In this document: positions 53,815-63,880 of the stretch, one piece after another
Numbering within the stretch: the stretch's first letter is position 1
Layout of the letters: the number at the start of each line of letters is the position of its first letter
DNA from: DAITAZ01 sp036824045
GTDB lineage: Bacteria > Pseudomonadota > Gammaproteobacteria > Burkholderiales > Rhodocyclaceae
DNA: 64,000 nt
NCBI GenBank assembly: GCA_036824045.1
Contig: DAITAZ010000013.1
Location: forward strand, 1 to 64,000
Direction: 5' to 3'
Made by a program: the position numbers and the translations under genes
The notes under the pieces: model-generated
What the model was told of the DNA's origin: nothing
Databases searched by the model: none
What the model saw: only the letters and a program-made list of their open reading frames with translations

Positions 53815-54855
53815 ATGCCGCCCGCCCTGCGATCCGACTTCGCCAGCGACAACACCGCCGGCGTCTGCCCCGAAGCCCTTTCCGCCCTGGTGGCGGCCAA
53901 CGCCGCGCGGGTGCCTTCCTACGGCAACGACGATTTCACCCGCCGCGCCTGCGATGCGCTGCGGGCGTTGTTCCGTACCGACTGCGAGGTGTTTTTCGTT
54001 TTCAATGGGACAGCCGCCAATTCGCTGGCCCTCGCGTCACTTTGCCAGAGCTACCACAGCATCCTCTGCCACGAGCTTGCCCATGTGGAGACGGATGAAT
54101 GCGGCGGGCCGGAGTTCTTTTCCAACGGCACCAAGCTGCTGCCGCTGCCGGGCGAGGCGGGCAAGCTGGCGCCGCAAGCCATTCGCGGGGCCGCCACCCG
54201 GCGCAGCGACATCCACTTTCCCAAACCCAAGGCGGTGACGCTGACCCAGGCCACCGAGGTCGGGACGGTCTACTCCGCGGCGGAGTTGTCGGCCATTGGC
54301 GCCTGTTGCCGCGAACTGGGTTTGCGCCTGCACCTGGACGGCGCCCGGTTTGCCAATGCCTGCGCCAGCCTGGGCGCCGAGCCGGCGGCCCTGACCTGGC
54401 AGGCGGGGGTGGATGTGATGACCTTTGGGGGAACCAAGATGGGCATGCCCGTGGGCGAGGCGGTGGTGTTCTTCGACCGCGCCCTGGCGGAGGATTTCGC
54501 CTACCGCTGCAAGCAGGCGGGCCAGTTGGCCTCGAAGATGCGCTTTCTGGCGGCGCCCTGGCTGGGCATGCTGGAGGGCGAGGCCTGGCTGCGCCACGCG
54601 CGCCACGCCAATGCCATGGCGCGCAGGCTGGGCGCGGGGCTGGCGGCGTTGCCCGGCGTATCGCTGATGTTTCCGGTGGAGGCCAACGCCGTGTTCGTCC
54701 GCTTGCCGGAGCCGGCGCTGGTGGCGCTGCGGGCGGCGGGGTGGGCGTTCTACACTTTCATCGGGGTAGGCGGCGCCCGCTTCGTCTGTGCCTGGGATAC
54801 GGCGCCCGAGGCGGTGGATGCGCTTGTGGCGGAGGTGGCGGCGGCGCTGGGCTGA
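53815..54855 (+). CDS. ltaE: Low-specificity L-threonine aldolase family protein
   Basis: 346 residues, PLP-dependent aldolase fold type I. Cofactor features: the glycine-rich NGTAANSLAL segment and the Schiff-base lysine in FGGTKMGM (near residue 208). The family cleaves L-threonine or allo-threonine to glycine and acetaldehyde. Length is normal. The ATG at 53815 lies after a short GC-rich leader. It converges with the DinB-family gene, 15 bases away. Confidence 0.88.
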   Translation: MPPALRSDFASDNTAGVCPEALSALVAANAARVPSYGNDDFTRRACDALRALFRTDCEVFFVFNGTAANSLALASLCQSYHSILCHELAHVETDECGGPEFFSNGTKLLPLPGEAGKLAPQAIRGAATRRSDIHFPKPKAVTLTQATEVGTVYSAAELSAIGACCRELGLRLHLDGARFANACASLGAEPAALTWQAGVDVMTFGGTKMGMPVGEAVVFFDRALAEDFAYRCKQAGQLASKMRFLAAPWLGMLEGEAWLRHARHANAMARRLGAGLAALPGVSLMFPVEANAVFVRLPEPALVALRAAGWAFYTFIGVGGARFVCAWDTAPEAVDALVAEVAAALG

Positions 54856-54870
54856 GCCGGCGCACCGGCT

Positions 54871-55389
54871 TCAGGGGCCGGGCGCATCCTCCAGCAGCAC
54901 CGGTGTGAGGGGTACATCGGTAACGCCCATGTCCACGCCCAACTGGTTGATCAGGGTGGTGACCTGGCCCCGATGGTGGGTCTGGTGGTTGAACATCTGC
55001 ACCACCTGCACCCAGCGCGGATGGGTCTGGGTGAAGCCGTAGAGCTTGCTGGTCCAGGTCATCGGCTCGGCGAGCCAGGCATCGGTCACGTCCGCCGCCC
55101 AGTCGATGAAATCCTGGTCCATCAACACCCGTTCGGCGCGCAGTGCCTCGAAGGTTTCGAACATGGGCTGGCCGAGGGGGGCGGCCGGGTAGGTCTTGCC
55201 GTTGAAGCGGGCCAGCCAGGCGCGATCCCCCCACAGGATGTGTTCCAGCGTGGCGTGGATGGAACCGAAGAAGGCACCGCGAGGCGCCCTGCGCGCGGTC
55301 TCGTCCAGGGTGGCGCAGGCTTCATACAGGCGCTGGTTCATCCAGCGGTTGTACTGGGCCATGAGCTGGGGGTAATTGCCGCCGAACAT
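54871..55389 (-). CDS. DinB-family metal-binding protein
   Basis: 172 residues, four-helix bundle of the DinB/YfiT family. Metal-binding histidines are expected in HATLEHILWGDR (near residue 45) and NHQTHHRGQV (near 134-139). Members include thiol transferases (for example maleylpyruvate isomerase-like) and damage-induced proteins of unknown action. The ATG is at 55387-55389. Lies downstream of metF, likely in the same transcript, with a 65-base gap containing a GC hairpin. Confidence 0.88.
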   Translation of the reverse strand: MFGGNYPQLMAQYNRWMNQRLYEACATLDETARRAPRGAFFGSIHATLEHILWGDRAWLARFNGKTYPAAPLGQPMFETFEALRAERVLMDQDFIDWAADVTDAWLAEPMTWTSKLYGFTQTHPRWVQVVQMFNHQTHHRGQVTTLINQLGVDMGVTDVPLTPVLLEDAPGP

Positions 55390-55454
55390 GATGAAGCGCT
55401 CCTTGCCGGGTTACGGGCGGGCAGCCGGTGGGCTGCCCGGGCCCTGGCGGCCCC

Positions 55455-56300
55455 TTACTGGCCGCCCGCCATGCCCAGCCGCTCGCAGATCGTCAGGGTG
55501 AGATCGGCCTGGTTCAGGCTGTAGAAGTGTAGCGCCGGGGCGCCCAGCTTGAGCAGCCGTTCGCACAGGTCTGTCACCACGTCCAGGCCGAAGGCGCGCA
55601 CGGATTCCACGTCGTCGCCGTAGCCCTCGAACTTCTTGCGCATCCACCGGGGGATCTCCGCGCCACAGGCGTCCGAGAAGCGCGCCAGCCGCGAATAACT
55701 GGCAATGGGCATGATGCCGGGCACGATGGGGATGGCAATGTCGAGCGCGGCGCAGTCGTCCAGGAACGCGGCGTAGGCGTCGATGTTGAAGAAGTACTGG
55801 GTGATGGCGGCGTTGGCGCCGGCATCCACCTTGCCCTTGAAGGCCAGCAGATCGTCCCGCGGGCTGCGGGCCTGAGGGTGGACTTCCGGATAGGCGGCCA
55901 CTTCCAGGGTGAACCAGTCGCCGGTTTCGGCGCGGATGAATTCCACCAACTCGTTGGCGTAGCGGAATTCGCCCGGGGAGGCCATGCCCGAGGGCAGGTC
56001 ACCGCGCAGGGCCACGATGCGCCGCACGCCGATGGCGCGGTAGCGATCCAGGATCTCGCGGATGTTCTCCCGGGTGGAGCCGATGCAGGAGAGGTGCGGG
56101 GCTGCCTGGTGGCCCTCTGCCTGGATCTCCATCACCGTTTCCAGGGTGCGGTCGCGGGTGGAGCCGCCCGCGCCGAAGGTGCAGGAGAAGAACTCGGGGC
56201 GCAGGGAGGCCAGCTTGGCTCGGGTGGCGCGCAGTTTCTCGACGCCCTCCGGGGTTTGCGGCGGGAAGAACTCGATGCTGAGACTGTGATTGGTACTCAT
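55455..56300 (-). CDS. metF: Methylenetetrahydrofolate reductase
   Basis: 281 residues of normal bacterial length. Reduces methylene-THF to methyl-THF with FAD and NADH, which supplies methyl groups for methionine synthesis. N-terminal SIEFFPPQTPEG carries the catalytic glutamate, and ALRGDLPSGM binds folate. The start at 56298-56300 gives MSTNHSLSIEFFPP. Third gene of ahcY-tlyA-metF, and probably under the SAH riboswitch. Confidence 0.97.
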   Translation of the reverse strand: MSTNHSLSIEFFPPQTPEGVEKLRATRAKLASLRPEFFSCTFGAGGSTRDRTLETVMEIQAEGHQAAPHLSCIGSTRENIREILDRYRAIGVRRIVALRGDLPSGMASPGEFRYANELVEFIRAETGDWFTLEVAAYPEVHPQARSPRDDLLAFKGKVDAGANAAITQYFFNIDAYAAFLDDCAALDIAIPIVPGIMPIASYSRLARFSDACGAEIPRWMRKKFEGYGDDVESVRAFGLDVVTDLCERLLKLGAPALHFYSLNQADLTLTICERLGMAGGQ

Positions 56301-56386
56301 CTTTGCGTGTGACCTCTCAAGAATACGAAGGGCCGCCCCAAGGAGATCGCCGTTGCGGGGCGCTGGCTGCGGCCACGTGCGACGGA

Positions 56387-57238
56387 TCAACTGCGGGCGG
56401 GCGCGGGCGCATGGCGGGCAAACATGAAGAATTCCCGGTTACCGTCGCCGCCGGTGATCGGGCTGTCGAAATAGTCCTGCACGGCCAGTCCGCAACCGGT
56501 GGCGGCGGCCCGCACCTTGGCGTCCACTACGGCGTAAAGCGCCGGGTCCTGAACGATGCCCCCCTTGCCCACGCCTTCGGGACCCACTTCAAACTGGGGT
56601 TTCACCAGCATGAGCAGGGCGCCTGCGGGGGCAAGCAGGGGCGGGAGCTGGGGTAGCACCAAGCTGAGCGAGATGAAGCTCAGGTCGCCGACGATCAGGT
56701 CGAAGCCGGTTGGCGGCAGGTGCTGTGCCAGATCGCCGGGGCACAGGTGGCGGGCATTGCAGCCCTCGATGCAGATCAGCCGGGTGTTGCCGGAAAGGCG
56801 TGGGTGCAACTGCCCGTGACCCACGTCCACACCCACCACTTTCGCCGCACCGGCCTGCAGCAGACAATCGCTGAAGCCACCTGTGGACTGGCCCACGTCC
56901 AGGCAGGTGAGTCCGGCCACCGACAGGCCCGTGTGGGCGAGCGCGCCGGCGAGCTTGAGTCCGCCGCGGGAAACGTAGCGGTCGGATGCGTCCTCGGCCA
57001 CCCGGAGTTCCGCCTCCGCCGGCAGGGTTTCCGCTGGCTTGCCCACCGGGAGCCAGCCGCGCTCGCCAAGCCAGCTCACCCGGCCATCGGCGATGAGACG
57101 CTGGGCCGCCGTGCGGGACGGAGCAAGCCCCTTTTCCACCAGCAACTGATCGGCCCGGGGCAGGCCGCCATGGGCGGGTCGGGGGCGGGCAACAGGCTGC
57201 GGGGCGGGCCGCGCGGTGCGGCGATGGAAGGATTTCAC
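56387..57238 (-). CDS. tlyA: TlyA-family rRNA 2-prime-O-methyltransferase
   Basis: 283 residues: S4 RNA-binding domain (about 28-90, ADQLLVEKGLAPSRTAAQRLIA) followed by an FtsJ/RrmJ-type SAM methyltransferase (about 95-275; LDVGQSTGGFSDCLLQAGA is motif I). TlyA methylates ribosomal RNA ribose and uses SAM, so SAH is a by-product. The start is taken as GTG 57236-57238 preceded by CCAGGAC; no ATG fits the family N-terminus. Lies between ahcY and metF. Confidence 0.9.
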   Translation of the reverse strand: MKSFHRRTARPAPQPVARPRPAHGGLPRADQLLVEKGLAPSRTAAQRLIADGRVSWLGERGWLPVGKPAETLPAEAELRVAEDASDRYVSRGGLKLAGALAHTGLSVAGLTCLDVGQSTGGFSDCLLQAGAAKVVGVDVGHGQLHPRLSGNTRLICIEGCNARHLCPGDLAQHLPPTGFDLIVGDLSFISLSLVLPQLPPLLAPAGALLMLVKPQFEVGPEGVGKGGIVQDPALYAVVDAKVRAAATGCGLAVQDYFDSPITGGDGNREFFMFARHAPAPARS

Positions 57239-57338
57239 CGGTGTCCTGGAGGGCTCGATAGGGTGAGGACAGAAACGAACAGGGCTGGTGACACCGCGGT
57301 CGCCAGCCCTGTACAGCCGGAATTGGCTCCGGGTATCG

Positions 57339-57368
57339 GCCCCGGCGGGGGGCACCCCCCGTCGGGGC
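57339..57368 (-). repeat. Long GC hairpin between ahcY and tlyA
   Basis: Arms GCCCCGGCGGGGGG and CCCCCCGTCGGGGC pair over 14 bases with one mismatch and a two-base loop; in RNA the loop would be larger. It starts 10 bases after the ahcY stop. There is no T-run on the minus strand, so it is not an ordinary intrinsic terminator. It may stabilise the ahcY mRNA 3-prime end or reduce read-through. Confidence 0.6.
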
Positions 57369-57378
57369 TGACGCCGGA

Positions 57379-58797
<1,419 letters not shown>

Positions 58798-58862
58798 TTC
58801 AACTCCTGACGAGTGGCCGGGCGCGCGGATGCTCACCATCCACCGTGCCCGGCACGGGTTTA

Positions 58863-58980
58863 GGCGAGCGCCGTTCCAATCTTTTGGAGGCGATGCCCGC
58901 CGATCCTGCAACGCGGCCACCACCGAATGGATACCGAGCCTGGCCCTGCGGGGGAATGCAGGGTTGCAACGCTCCTCGGT
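58863..58980 (-). promoter_or_regulatory. SAH riboswitch (ahcY leader)
   Basis: Read on the minus strand, ACCGAGGAGCGTTGCAACC, GCCAGGCTCGG and AACGGCGCTCGCC match the conserved blocks of the SAH riboswitch in order. Pairings: P1 GAGCGTTG with CGGCGCTC, P2 CCCTGC with GCAGGG, and P4 CCGAG with CTCGG. A 58-base variable insert between P4 and the P1 closing strand is longer than the minimal class. It is 65 bases upstream of ahcY. SAH binding is known to turn on expression. Confidence 0.92.
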
Positions 58981-58989
58981 CAGCCGCGG

Positions 58990-58995
58990 ATTATA
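58990..58995 (-). promoter_or_regulatory. -10 element of the ahcY promoter
   Basis: Perfect TATAAT on the minus strand, placing the start near 58983, at the first base of the SAH riboswitch. The -35 region is weak (a TTATTC-type hexamer about 19 bases further up). Confidence 0.6.
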
Positions 58996-59089
58996 GCCAA
59001 AGGCGCCGGGTAGGGAATAAACACCTGACAGGCGGCGCGGAGCACGTCACGGACGGCGCGGTGCCGCAGCCGCCCTGCCCGGGGGCTGT

Positions 59090-60319
59090 TCAGGCCTGCA
59101 CGCCCGGGTTCATCCACAGGGCGTTCAGGTCCGGGAAGTTCCATTTGTCCGGATCTTCATGGGCCACAATCTTGTCCGGACAGCCCGTCCGCGCCAGATC
59201 CACCACTTCCGGCCGCAGCCGGGCGTTGGAACGGGTGGAAAAGAACACTTTCACCCGGGGCGCGAGCAGCGATTTCTCGTTCTGATCCAGCACCACCCCC
59301 AGTCGGCCAGAATGCAGCCGCACCAGCGAGCCCACGGGGTAGATGCCCACGCTTTTCACGAAGGCGCGGAAGATCCGCTCGTCGAAGTGCCCCTTGCTCC
59401 ACTCGGACATCTTGCGCAGCGAGTCCGCTGGCCCCCAGCCGCGCTTGTAGGGGCGATCCGAGGTGATCGCGTCATAGACGTCGCACACCGCCCCCATCTT
59501 GGCAAAAAGGCTGATCTTTTCGGCCGGTAGCCGGTGCGGGTAGCCGCTTCCGTCCACCTTTTCGTGGTGGTGCAGGCACACATCCAGTTGGATCTCGCCT
59601 ACGCCGGAGCCGTTTTCCAGCATCTGGAAGCCGGCAGCGGGGTGGTTGCGCACGGCGGCGAACTCTTCGTCCGTCAGCTTGCCCGGCTTGTTGAGGATCT
59701 CCAGGGGGATCGCCATCTTGCCCACGTCGTGCAGCAATCCGGCCAGGCCCGCCTGCCGCGTCTGGATATCGTCCAGACCCAGTTCCCGGGCCAAGGCCAC
59801 CATCAGGCCGCACACCGCCACCGAGTGCATGTAGGTGTAGTCGTCCTTGGTCTTCAGCCGGGCCAGGCTGATCAGCGCGCCCGGGTTGCGCATCACCGAG
59901 GTGGTGATCTCCTCCACCAGCGGCGCGCAGGACTCCGCATCGACCGCCTTGCCCATGCGGGCCTCCTGGAACATGGAGGTCACCGCCTGCTTGGCTTTGG
60001 CGCAAATGCGCGCCGCTCGTTGCACCTCGGCCGCCATCTCCGCCCGCTCCACCCGTACCGGAGCGGCCTCGGCTACCACCGCCAGGTGCTGTTCCACTGC
60101 GGCATCGGCGTCGGCCTTGCCCACACCAGTGGGCACGTCCAGGCCTTTGGAAGTATCGATCCAGACCTCGCGGATGCCGCTGTCCACGATGCGGCGGATG
60201 TCCTGCGGGTCATCCAGCTTGAAGGAGCTGCGCCAGAAGGGATGTTCCATCCAGGACCCGCAGAGTTCCTGAAGGAACATCCCGGTCTGGAGATATTCGA
60301 CATTGATTCGTTTGAGCAT
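59090..60319 (-). CDS. HD-GYP domain cyclic-di-GMP phosphodiesterase
   Basis: 409 residues: N-terminal DUF3391 domain (about 1-130) and an HD-GYP domain (about 150-340). Active-site motifs are intact: HSVAVCGL, HDVGKMAIP, HHEKVDGSGYP and the following DVYDAITSDRPYK. HD-GYP enzymes hydrolyse cyclic-di-GMP, linking to motility and biofilm control. Starts at ATG 60317-60319. It lies between the ahcY leader and metK as its own unit. Confidence 0.92.
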   Translation of the reverse strand: MLKRINVEYLQTGMFLQELCGSWMEHPFWRSSFKLDDPQDIRRIVDSGIREVWIDTSKGLDVPTGVGKADADAAVEQHLAVVAEAAPVRVERAEMAAEVQRAARICAKAKQAVTSMFQEARMGKAVDAESCAPLVEEITTSVMRNPGALISLARLKTKDDYTYMHSVAVCGLMVALARELGLDDIQTRQAGLAGLLHDVGKMAIPLEILNKPGKLTDEEFAAVRNHPAAGFQMLENGSGVGEIQLDVCLHHHEKVDGSGYPHRLPAEKISLFAKMGAVCDVYDAITSDRPYKRGWGPADSLRKMSEWSKGHFDERIFRAFVKSVGIYPVGSLVRLHSGRLGVVLDQNEKSLLAPRVKVFFSTRSNARLRPEVVDLARTGCPDKIVAHEDPDKWNFPDLNALWMNPGVQA

Positions 60320-60402
60320 GGGGAGAACTGCGTGAGCCGGTTCCCCATGTAGACGGCTGCTGCCGGGGAGTCTGAAGTGGGGGGCGCCGCGCGACGTTCC
60401 CT

Positions 60403-60433
60403 GAAAAGCAAAGCCCCGCCGGGGCGGGGCTTT
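60403..60433 (-). terminator. Intrinsic terminator of metK
   Basis: On the minus strand, stem AAAGCCCCGCC/GGCGGGGCTTT with a short CCGG loop is followed by TGCTTTTC. Lies about 22 bases after the metK stop codon. Confidence 0.85.
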
Positions 60434-60454
60434 GCTGGCGCGGGGACTGGAAGC

Positions 60455-61621
60455 TTACAGCCCGGCGTCTGCCCGCAGTGCGGCGGCTTTGTCGGTGTTC
60501 TCCCAGGAGAACTCCGGCTCGTCGCGGCCGAAGTGGCCATAGGCGGCGGTCTTGGAGTAGATCGGGCGCAGCAGGTCCAGGGACTGGATGATGCCCTTGG
60601 GCCGCAAGTCGAAGTGGGCGCGGATCAATTCGACGATCTTGTCGTCGGAAACCTTGCCGGTGCCAAAGGTGTTGACCATCAGCGACACGGGCTTGGCCAC
60701 GCCGATGGCGTAGGCAACCTGTACTTCGCAGCGGTCGGCCAGGCCGGCGGCGACCACGTTCTTGGCCACGTAGCGGCCGGCGTAGGCGGCGGAGCGGTCC
60801 ACCTTGGAGGGATCCTTGCCAGAGAAGGCGCCGCCACCGTGGTGGGCAGCACCGCCGTAGGTGTCGACGATGATCTTGCGACCGGTCAGGCCGCAGTCGC
60901 CGTGGGGGCCGCCGACAACGAAACGGCCGGTGGGGTTGATCAGGTAGCGCACGTCGCCCTGGAGCAGTTCCTTGGGCAGCACGGGCTTGATCACTTCCTC
61001 GATCACGGCTTCGGACAACTGGGCGTGGGAGACGTCCGGGTTGTGCTGGGTGGAGACCACGACGGTGTCGATGGAAACCGGCTTGCCGTCCACATACTTG
61101 ACGGTGAGCTGGCTCTTGGCATCGGGGCGCAGCCAGGGCAGGCGGCCGTCCTTACGCACTTCGGCCTGACGCTGCATGATGCGGTGAGCGTAGTAGATGG
61201 GCAGCGGCATGAGCGAGGGGGTCTCGTTCACCGCGTAGCCGAACATCAGGCCCTGGTCGCCGGCACCCTGGTCCAGATCCAGGCCTTCGCCCTCGTTCAC
61301 ACCCTGGGCGATGTCCGGGGACTGGCGATTGATGGCGGTGAGCACGGCGCAGGACTTGTAGTCGAAACCGATGTCGGAATCGTCGTAGCCGATGCGGCGC
61401 ACAGCCTCACGGGCCAGCTCCATGTAATTGATGTGGGCGGTAGTGGTGATTTCGCCGGAGATGACCACCAGACCGGTGGAGACGAGGGTCTCGCAGGCTA
61501 CCCGGCCTTTCGGGTCCTGGGCGAGAATGGCGTCCAGTACAGCATCGGAAATCTGGTCGGCAACCTTGTCCGGATGGCCTTCGGAAACAGATTCGGAAGA
61601 AAAGAGAAACTCGTTTGCCAC
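60455..61621 (-). CDS. metK: S-adenosylmethionine synthetase
   Basis: 388 residues. Makes SAM from methionine and ATP. Diagnostic segments: SESVSEGHPDKVADQISDAVLDAI, GAGDQGLMFGYA and GGGAFSGKDPSKVDRSAAY. The start is GTG 61619-61621 (MANEFLFSSES), preceded by TTGGAGCTTC. Divergent from the lipid A acyltransferase pair. Together with ahcY and metF it completes the methyl-cycle core of this region. Confidence 0.98.
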   Translation of the reverse strand: MANEFLFSSESVSEGHPDKVADQISDAVLDAILAQDPKGRVACETLVSTGLVVISGEITTTAHINYMELAREAVRRIGYDDSDIGFDYKSCAVLTAINRQSPDIAQGVNEGEGLDLDQGAGDQGLMFGYAVNETPSLMPLPIYYAHRIMQRQAEVRKDGRLPWLRPDAKSQLTVKYVDGKPVSIDTVVVSTQHNPDVSHAQLSEAVIEEVIKPVLPKELLQGDVRYLINPTGRFVVGGPHGDCGLTGRKIIVDTYGGAAHHGGGAFSGKDPSKVDRSAAYAGRYVAKNVVAAGLADRCEVQVAYAIGVAKPVSLMVNTFGTGKVSDDKIVELIRAHFDLRPKGIIQSLDLLRPIYSKTAAYGHFGRDEPEFSWENTDKAAALRADAGL

Positions 61622-61775
61622 GTGTGAAGCTCCAACCCCCTGTGTGTGTCGAATGCGTCTTGGGCCCGGGGGAGGAGGACTTTCAACGCTTTAGCTGTAT
61701 TTGTATACCGCCCGCAAGTTGTCGGATTAACTCGGCGGTTCGATAATTTTGGTTTGTGATCCCCGCGGAGTCAAT

Positions 61776-62648
61776 TTGGACAACAGGCTGTGGTGCGGCG
61801 TTTTCCACATATTGGGCAAATTGCCGCTCGCCGCGTTGCAAGTCATCGGCAGTTTGCTTGGACGGCTGAACTATTTGTTGTCGACTTCCTACCGCAAGCG
61901 GGTGCATGCTCATTTGCGTCAGGCACTGGGCGGGGAGGGCGAAGTGCTGGCCTCGCGCGTGGCGGCTGAAGAAGGCAAATGGCTGGCGGAGTTGCCCTGG
62001 ATCTGGACCCATGCTCACCCCCGGGTGCTGGCTTGGGCGCAGGCGGAGGGCTGGGAGCGGGTCGAAGCGCACCGCGCTGCGGGCAAGGGCGTGCTGGTGT
62101 TGTTGCCGCACTTGGGGCCCTTTGAAATGCTTGGCCAGTTTGCGGTGGGCAAGGCGCCGTTTGCCGCCATGTACCGCAGGCCCAGGCAGGCCTGGCTGGA
62201 ACCGGTCATCATTGCCGGGCGCAGCCGCGGGGTGGGGGTGCTGGCACCGGCAGATCTGGGTGGGGTGCGGATACTGGTACGTGCCTTGCGGGAGGGCCGG
62301 GTGGTCTTTCTGCTGCCGGACCAGGTGCCGGGCGGGGGCGAGGGCCAGTGGGCGGAGTTCTTCGGGCGCCCCGCCTATACCATGACCCTGGCTGCCCGCC
62401 TGTCGATGTTGCCCAATACTGCGACGCTCGTTGCTTCGGCGCGGCGGCTGCCCCGTGGCGATGGTTGCCTGCTGGAGTTTTTCGACCCGCCCGTGCCCCT
62501 GCAGGGCGAAGTGGCGCAGCGGGTCGAAGCCATCAATCGGGGCATGGAGTGGCTCATCCGGCGTTGCCCCGAGCAGTATCTTTGGAGCTACAACCGGTAC
62601 AAGGTGCCGGCCGGTGTGGCGCGTCCTGAAACCCTGGAGCATTCCTGA
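61776..62648 (+). CDS. Lipid A biosynthesis lauroyl-type acyltransferase (LpxL/HtrB family, copy 1)
   Basis: 290 residues; adds secondary acyl chains to lipid A at the inner membrane. N-terminal hydrophobic anchor (about 5-25) and catalytic HX4E motif HLGPFE (near residue 110). The start is uncertain: TTG 61776 is preferred because GCGGAG precedes it and MDNRLWCGVFHIL fits the family; a TTG at 61749 is also in frame. Its stop is two bases from the next gene, so the pair is co-translated. Confidence 0.88.
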   Translation: MDNRLWCGVFHILGKLPLAALQVIGSLLGRLNYLLSTSYRKRVHAHLRQALGGEGEVLASRVAAEEGKWLAELPWIWTHAHPRVLAWAQAEGWERVEAHRAAGKGVLVLLPHLGPFEMLGQFAVGKAPFAAMYRRPRQAWLEPVIIAGRSRGVGVLAPADLGGVRILVRALREGRVVFLLPDQVPGGGEGQWAEFFGRPAYTMTLAARLSMLPNTATLVASARRLPRGDGCLLEFFDPPVPLQGEVAQRVEAINRGMEWLIRRCPEQYLWSYNRYKVPAGVARPETLEHS

Positions 62649-62650
62649 TC

Positions 62651-63514
62651 ATGCGTCTGTTGCTTGGACTTCTGTGGCTGCTGCGGCTGCTGCCTTACCC
62701 CCTGCTTTCTGCCGTCGGGCGCGGTCTGGGCACTCTGTTGCATTGGGTGGGGCGTCGTCGTCGGCACATTGCACTGACCAACCTGCGGCTGTGCTTTCCG
62801 GACTGGTCCGAGGCGGAGCGCGCCCGCGTGGTGAGAGCGCACTTTCAGTTCTTTGCCCGGACCTTGCTGGACCGGAGCATCCTGTGGTGGAGCCGCCCCG
62901 AGCGCATCCGGGCCCTGATCCGTGTGGAAGGCATGGAGCGTTTCAAGGCTCTGGCGGGCAAGCCGGTGATCCTCTTCATGCCCCATTTCGTGGGGATGGA
63001 TGCCGCGGTGGCGCGGCTGACCATGGAAGCCAAGCTTGCCGGGATGTACGCCAGGCAGAAGAACTCGGCCTTCGACGAGGCGCTGCTCAAGGGGCGCACG
63101 CGCTTTGGCGAGCAGATCGCCTTGTCCCGCCAGGCAGGCACCTTGAAGGTCGTGCGCACCATCCGCGACAACGTGCCCTTCATCTATCTGCCGGATATGG
63201 ATTACGGCCCCCGGGATTCGATTTTCGTCCCCTTTTTCGGTGTGCCGGCGGCCACCATTACCGGATTGCCCCGCCTGGTGCAGCTCACCGGTGCCCAAGT
63301 GCTGCCCTGCGTGACCCGGCTGTTGCCGGACGACGGCGGCTACTGCGTGGAAATCGGTGAGCCGTGGACGGATTTCCCCGGGCCTTCCCAGGAGGGCGAT
63401 GCCCGCCGGATGAACGCTTTCATCGAAGCTGCGGTGCTCACCATGCCGGAGCAGTACTACTGGCTGCACAAGCGCTTCAAGACCCGGCCGGAGGGCGTGC
63501 CGGGGGTGTATTGA
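62651..63514 (+). CDS. Lipid A biosynthesis acyltransferase (LpxL/LpxM family, copy 2)
   Basis: 287 residues with N-terminal hydrophobic helix and catalytic HFVGMD (HX4D, near residue 115). It is related to copy 1 but differs in acceptor-site sequence, so the two probably add different secondary acyl chains, as LpxL and LpxM do. Four bases separate the TGATCATG junction, indicating strict coupling. Confidence 0.93.
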   Translation: MRLLLGLLWLLRLLPYPLLSAVGRGLGTLLHWVGRRRRHIALTNLRLCFPDWSEAERARVVRAHFQFFARTLLDRSILWWSRPERIRALIRVEGMERFKALAGKPVILFMPHFVGMDAAVARLTMEAKLAGMYARQKNSAFDEALLKGRTRFGEQIALSRQAGTLKVVRTIRDNVPFIYLPDMDYGPRDSIFVPFFGVPAATITGLPRLVQLTGAQVLPCVTRLLPDDGGYCVEIGEPWTDFPGPSQEGDARRMNAFIEAAVLTMPEQYYWLHKRFKTRPEGVPGVY

Positions 63515-63527
63515 GCGACAGGTGGGG

Positions 63528-63761
63528 TCAGCCCTGTTCGTCCTCATCCGCCAGTCGGCGGAAGATCATCGGAAAAGCGGCGGTGCCCAGCAGGGCGATG
63601 CCGGTGACCACGAACACGATCCACGCCATGGGTTCGGCCAGCAGAGGCGGCCATTCCCCGCCTGGTGCGGCCAGGGCGAGGCCGAAAAGAACGCTGACAA
63701 TGCCCAGCACAGCCAGCAGCCAGGCGCCGATGGGCGCGCGATCGATCTGATTGGATTTCAT
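63528..63761 (-). CDS. Small membrane protein
   Basis: 77 residues with two transmembrane helices (about 10-30 and 42-63) and an acidic C-terminus (RRLADEDEQG). Starts at ATG 63759-63761 after GGGAGAATG. Conserved small gene next to dapF in this group by position; no function known to me. Confidence 0.65.
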   Translation of the reverse strand: MKSNQIDRAPIGAWLLAVLGIVSVLFGLALAAPGGEWPPLLAEPMAWIVFVVTGIALLGTAAFPMIFRRLADEDEQG

Positions 63762-63880
63762 CGGAACATTCTCCCACAGGGGGCGCGGCGTGGCAGCCCC
63801 CGCGCGCAGCAGGGCCGGGGAGTAGAATCGCCTCCATCGCCGCGGTTGCGGCCTTGAACAATTCATCGGTGGTACAGCGC

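Noticed and set aside
55419..55438. GGGCAGCC/GGCTGCCC hairpin downstream of metF as a terminator
   Set aside because: Eight-base stem but no T-tract on either strand; might be a weak pause only.
61622..61775. SAM riboswitch in the metK leader
   Set aside because: The 154-base divergent gap has no match to SAM-I, SAM-II or SAM-IV cores that I can recognise; only a weak TATACA -10 candidate.
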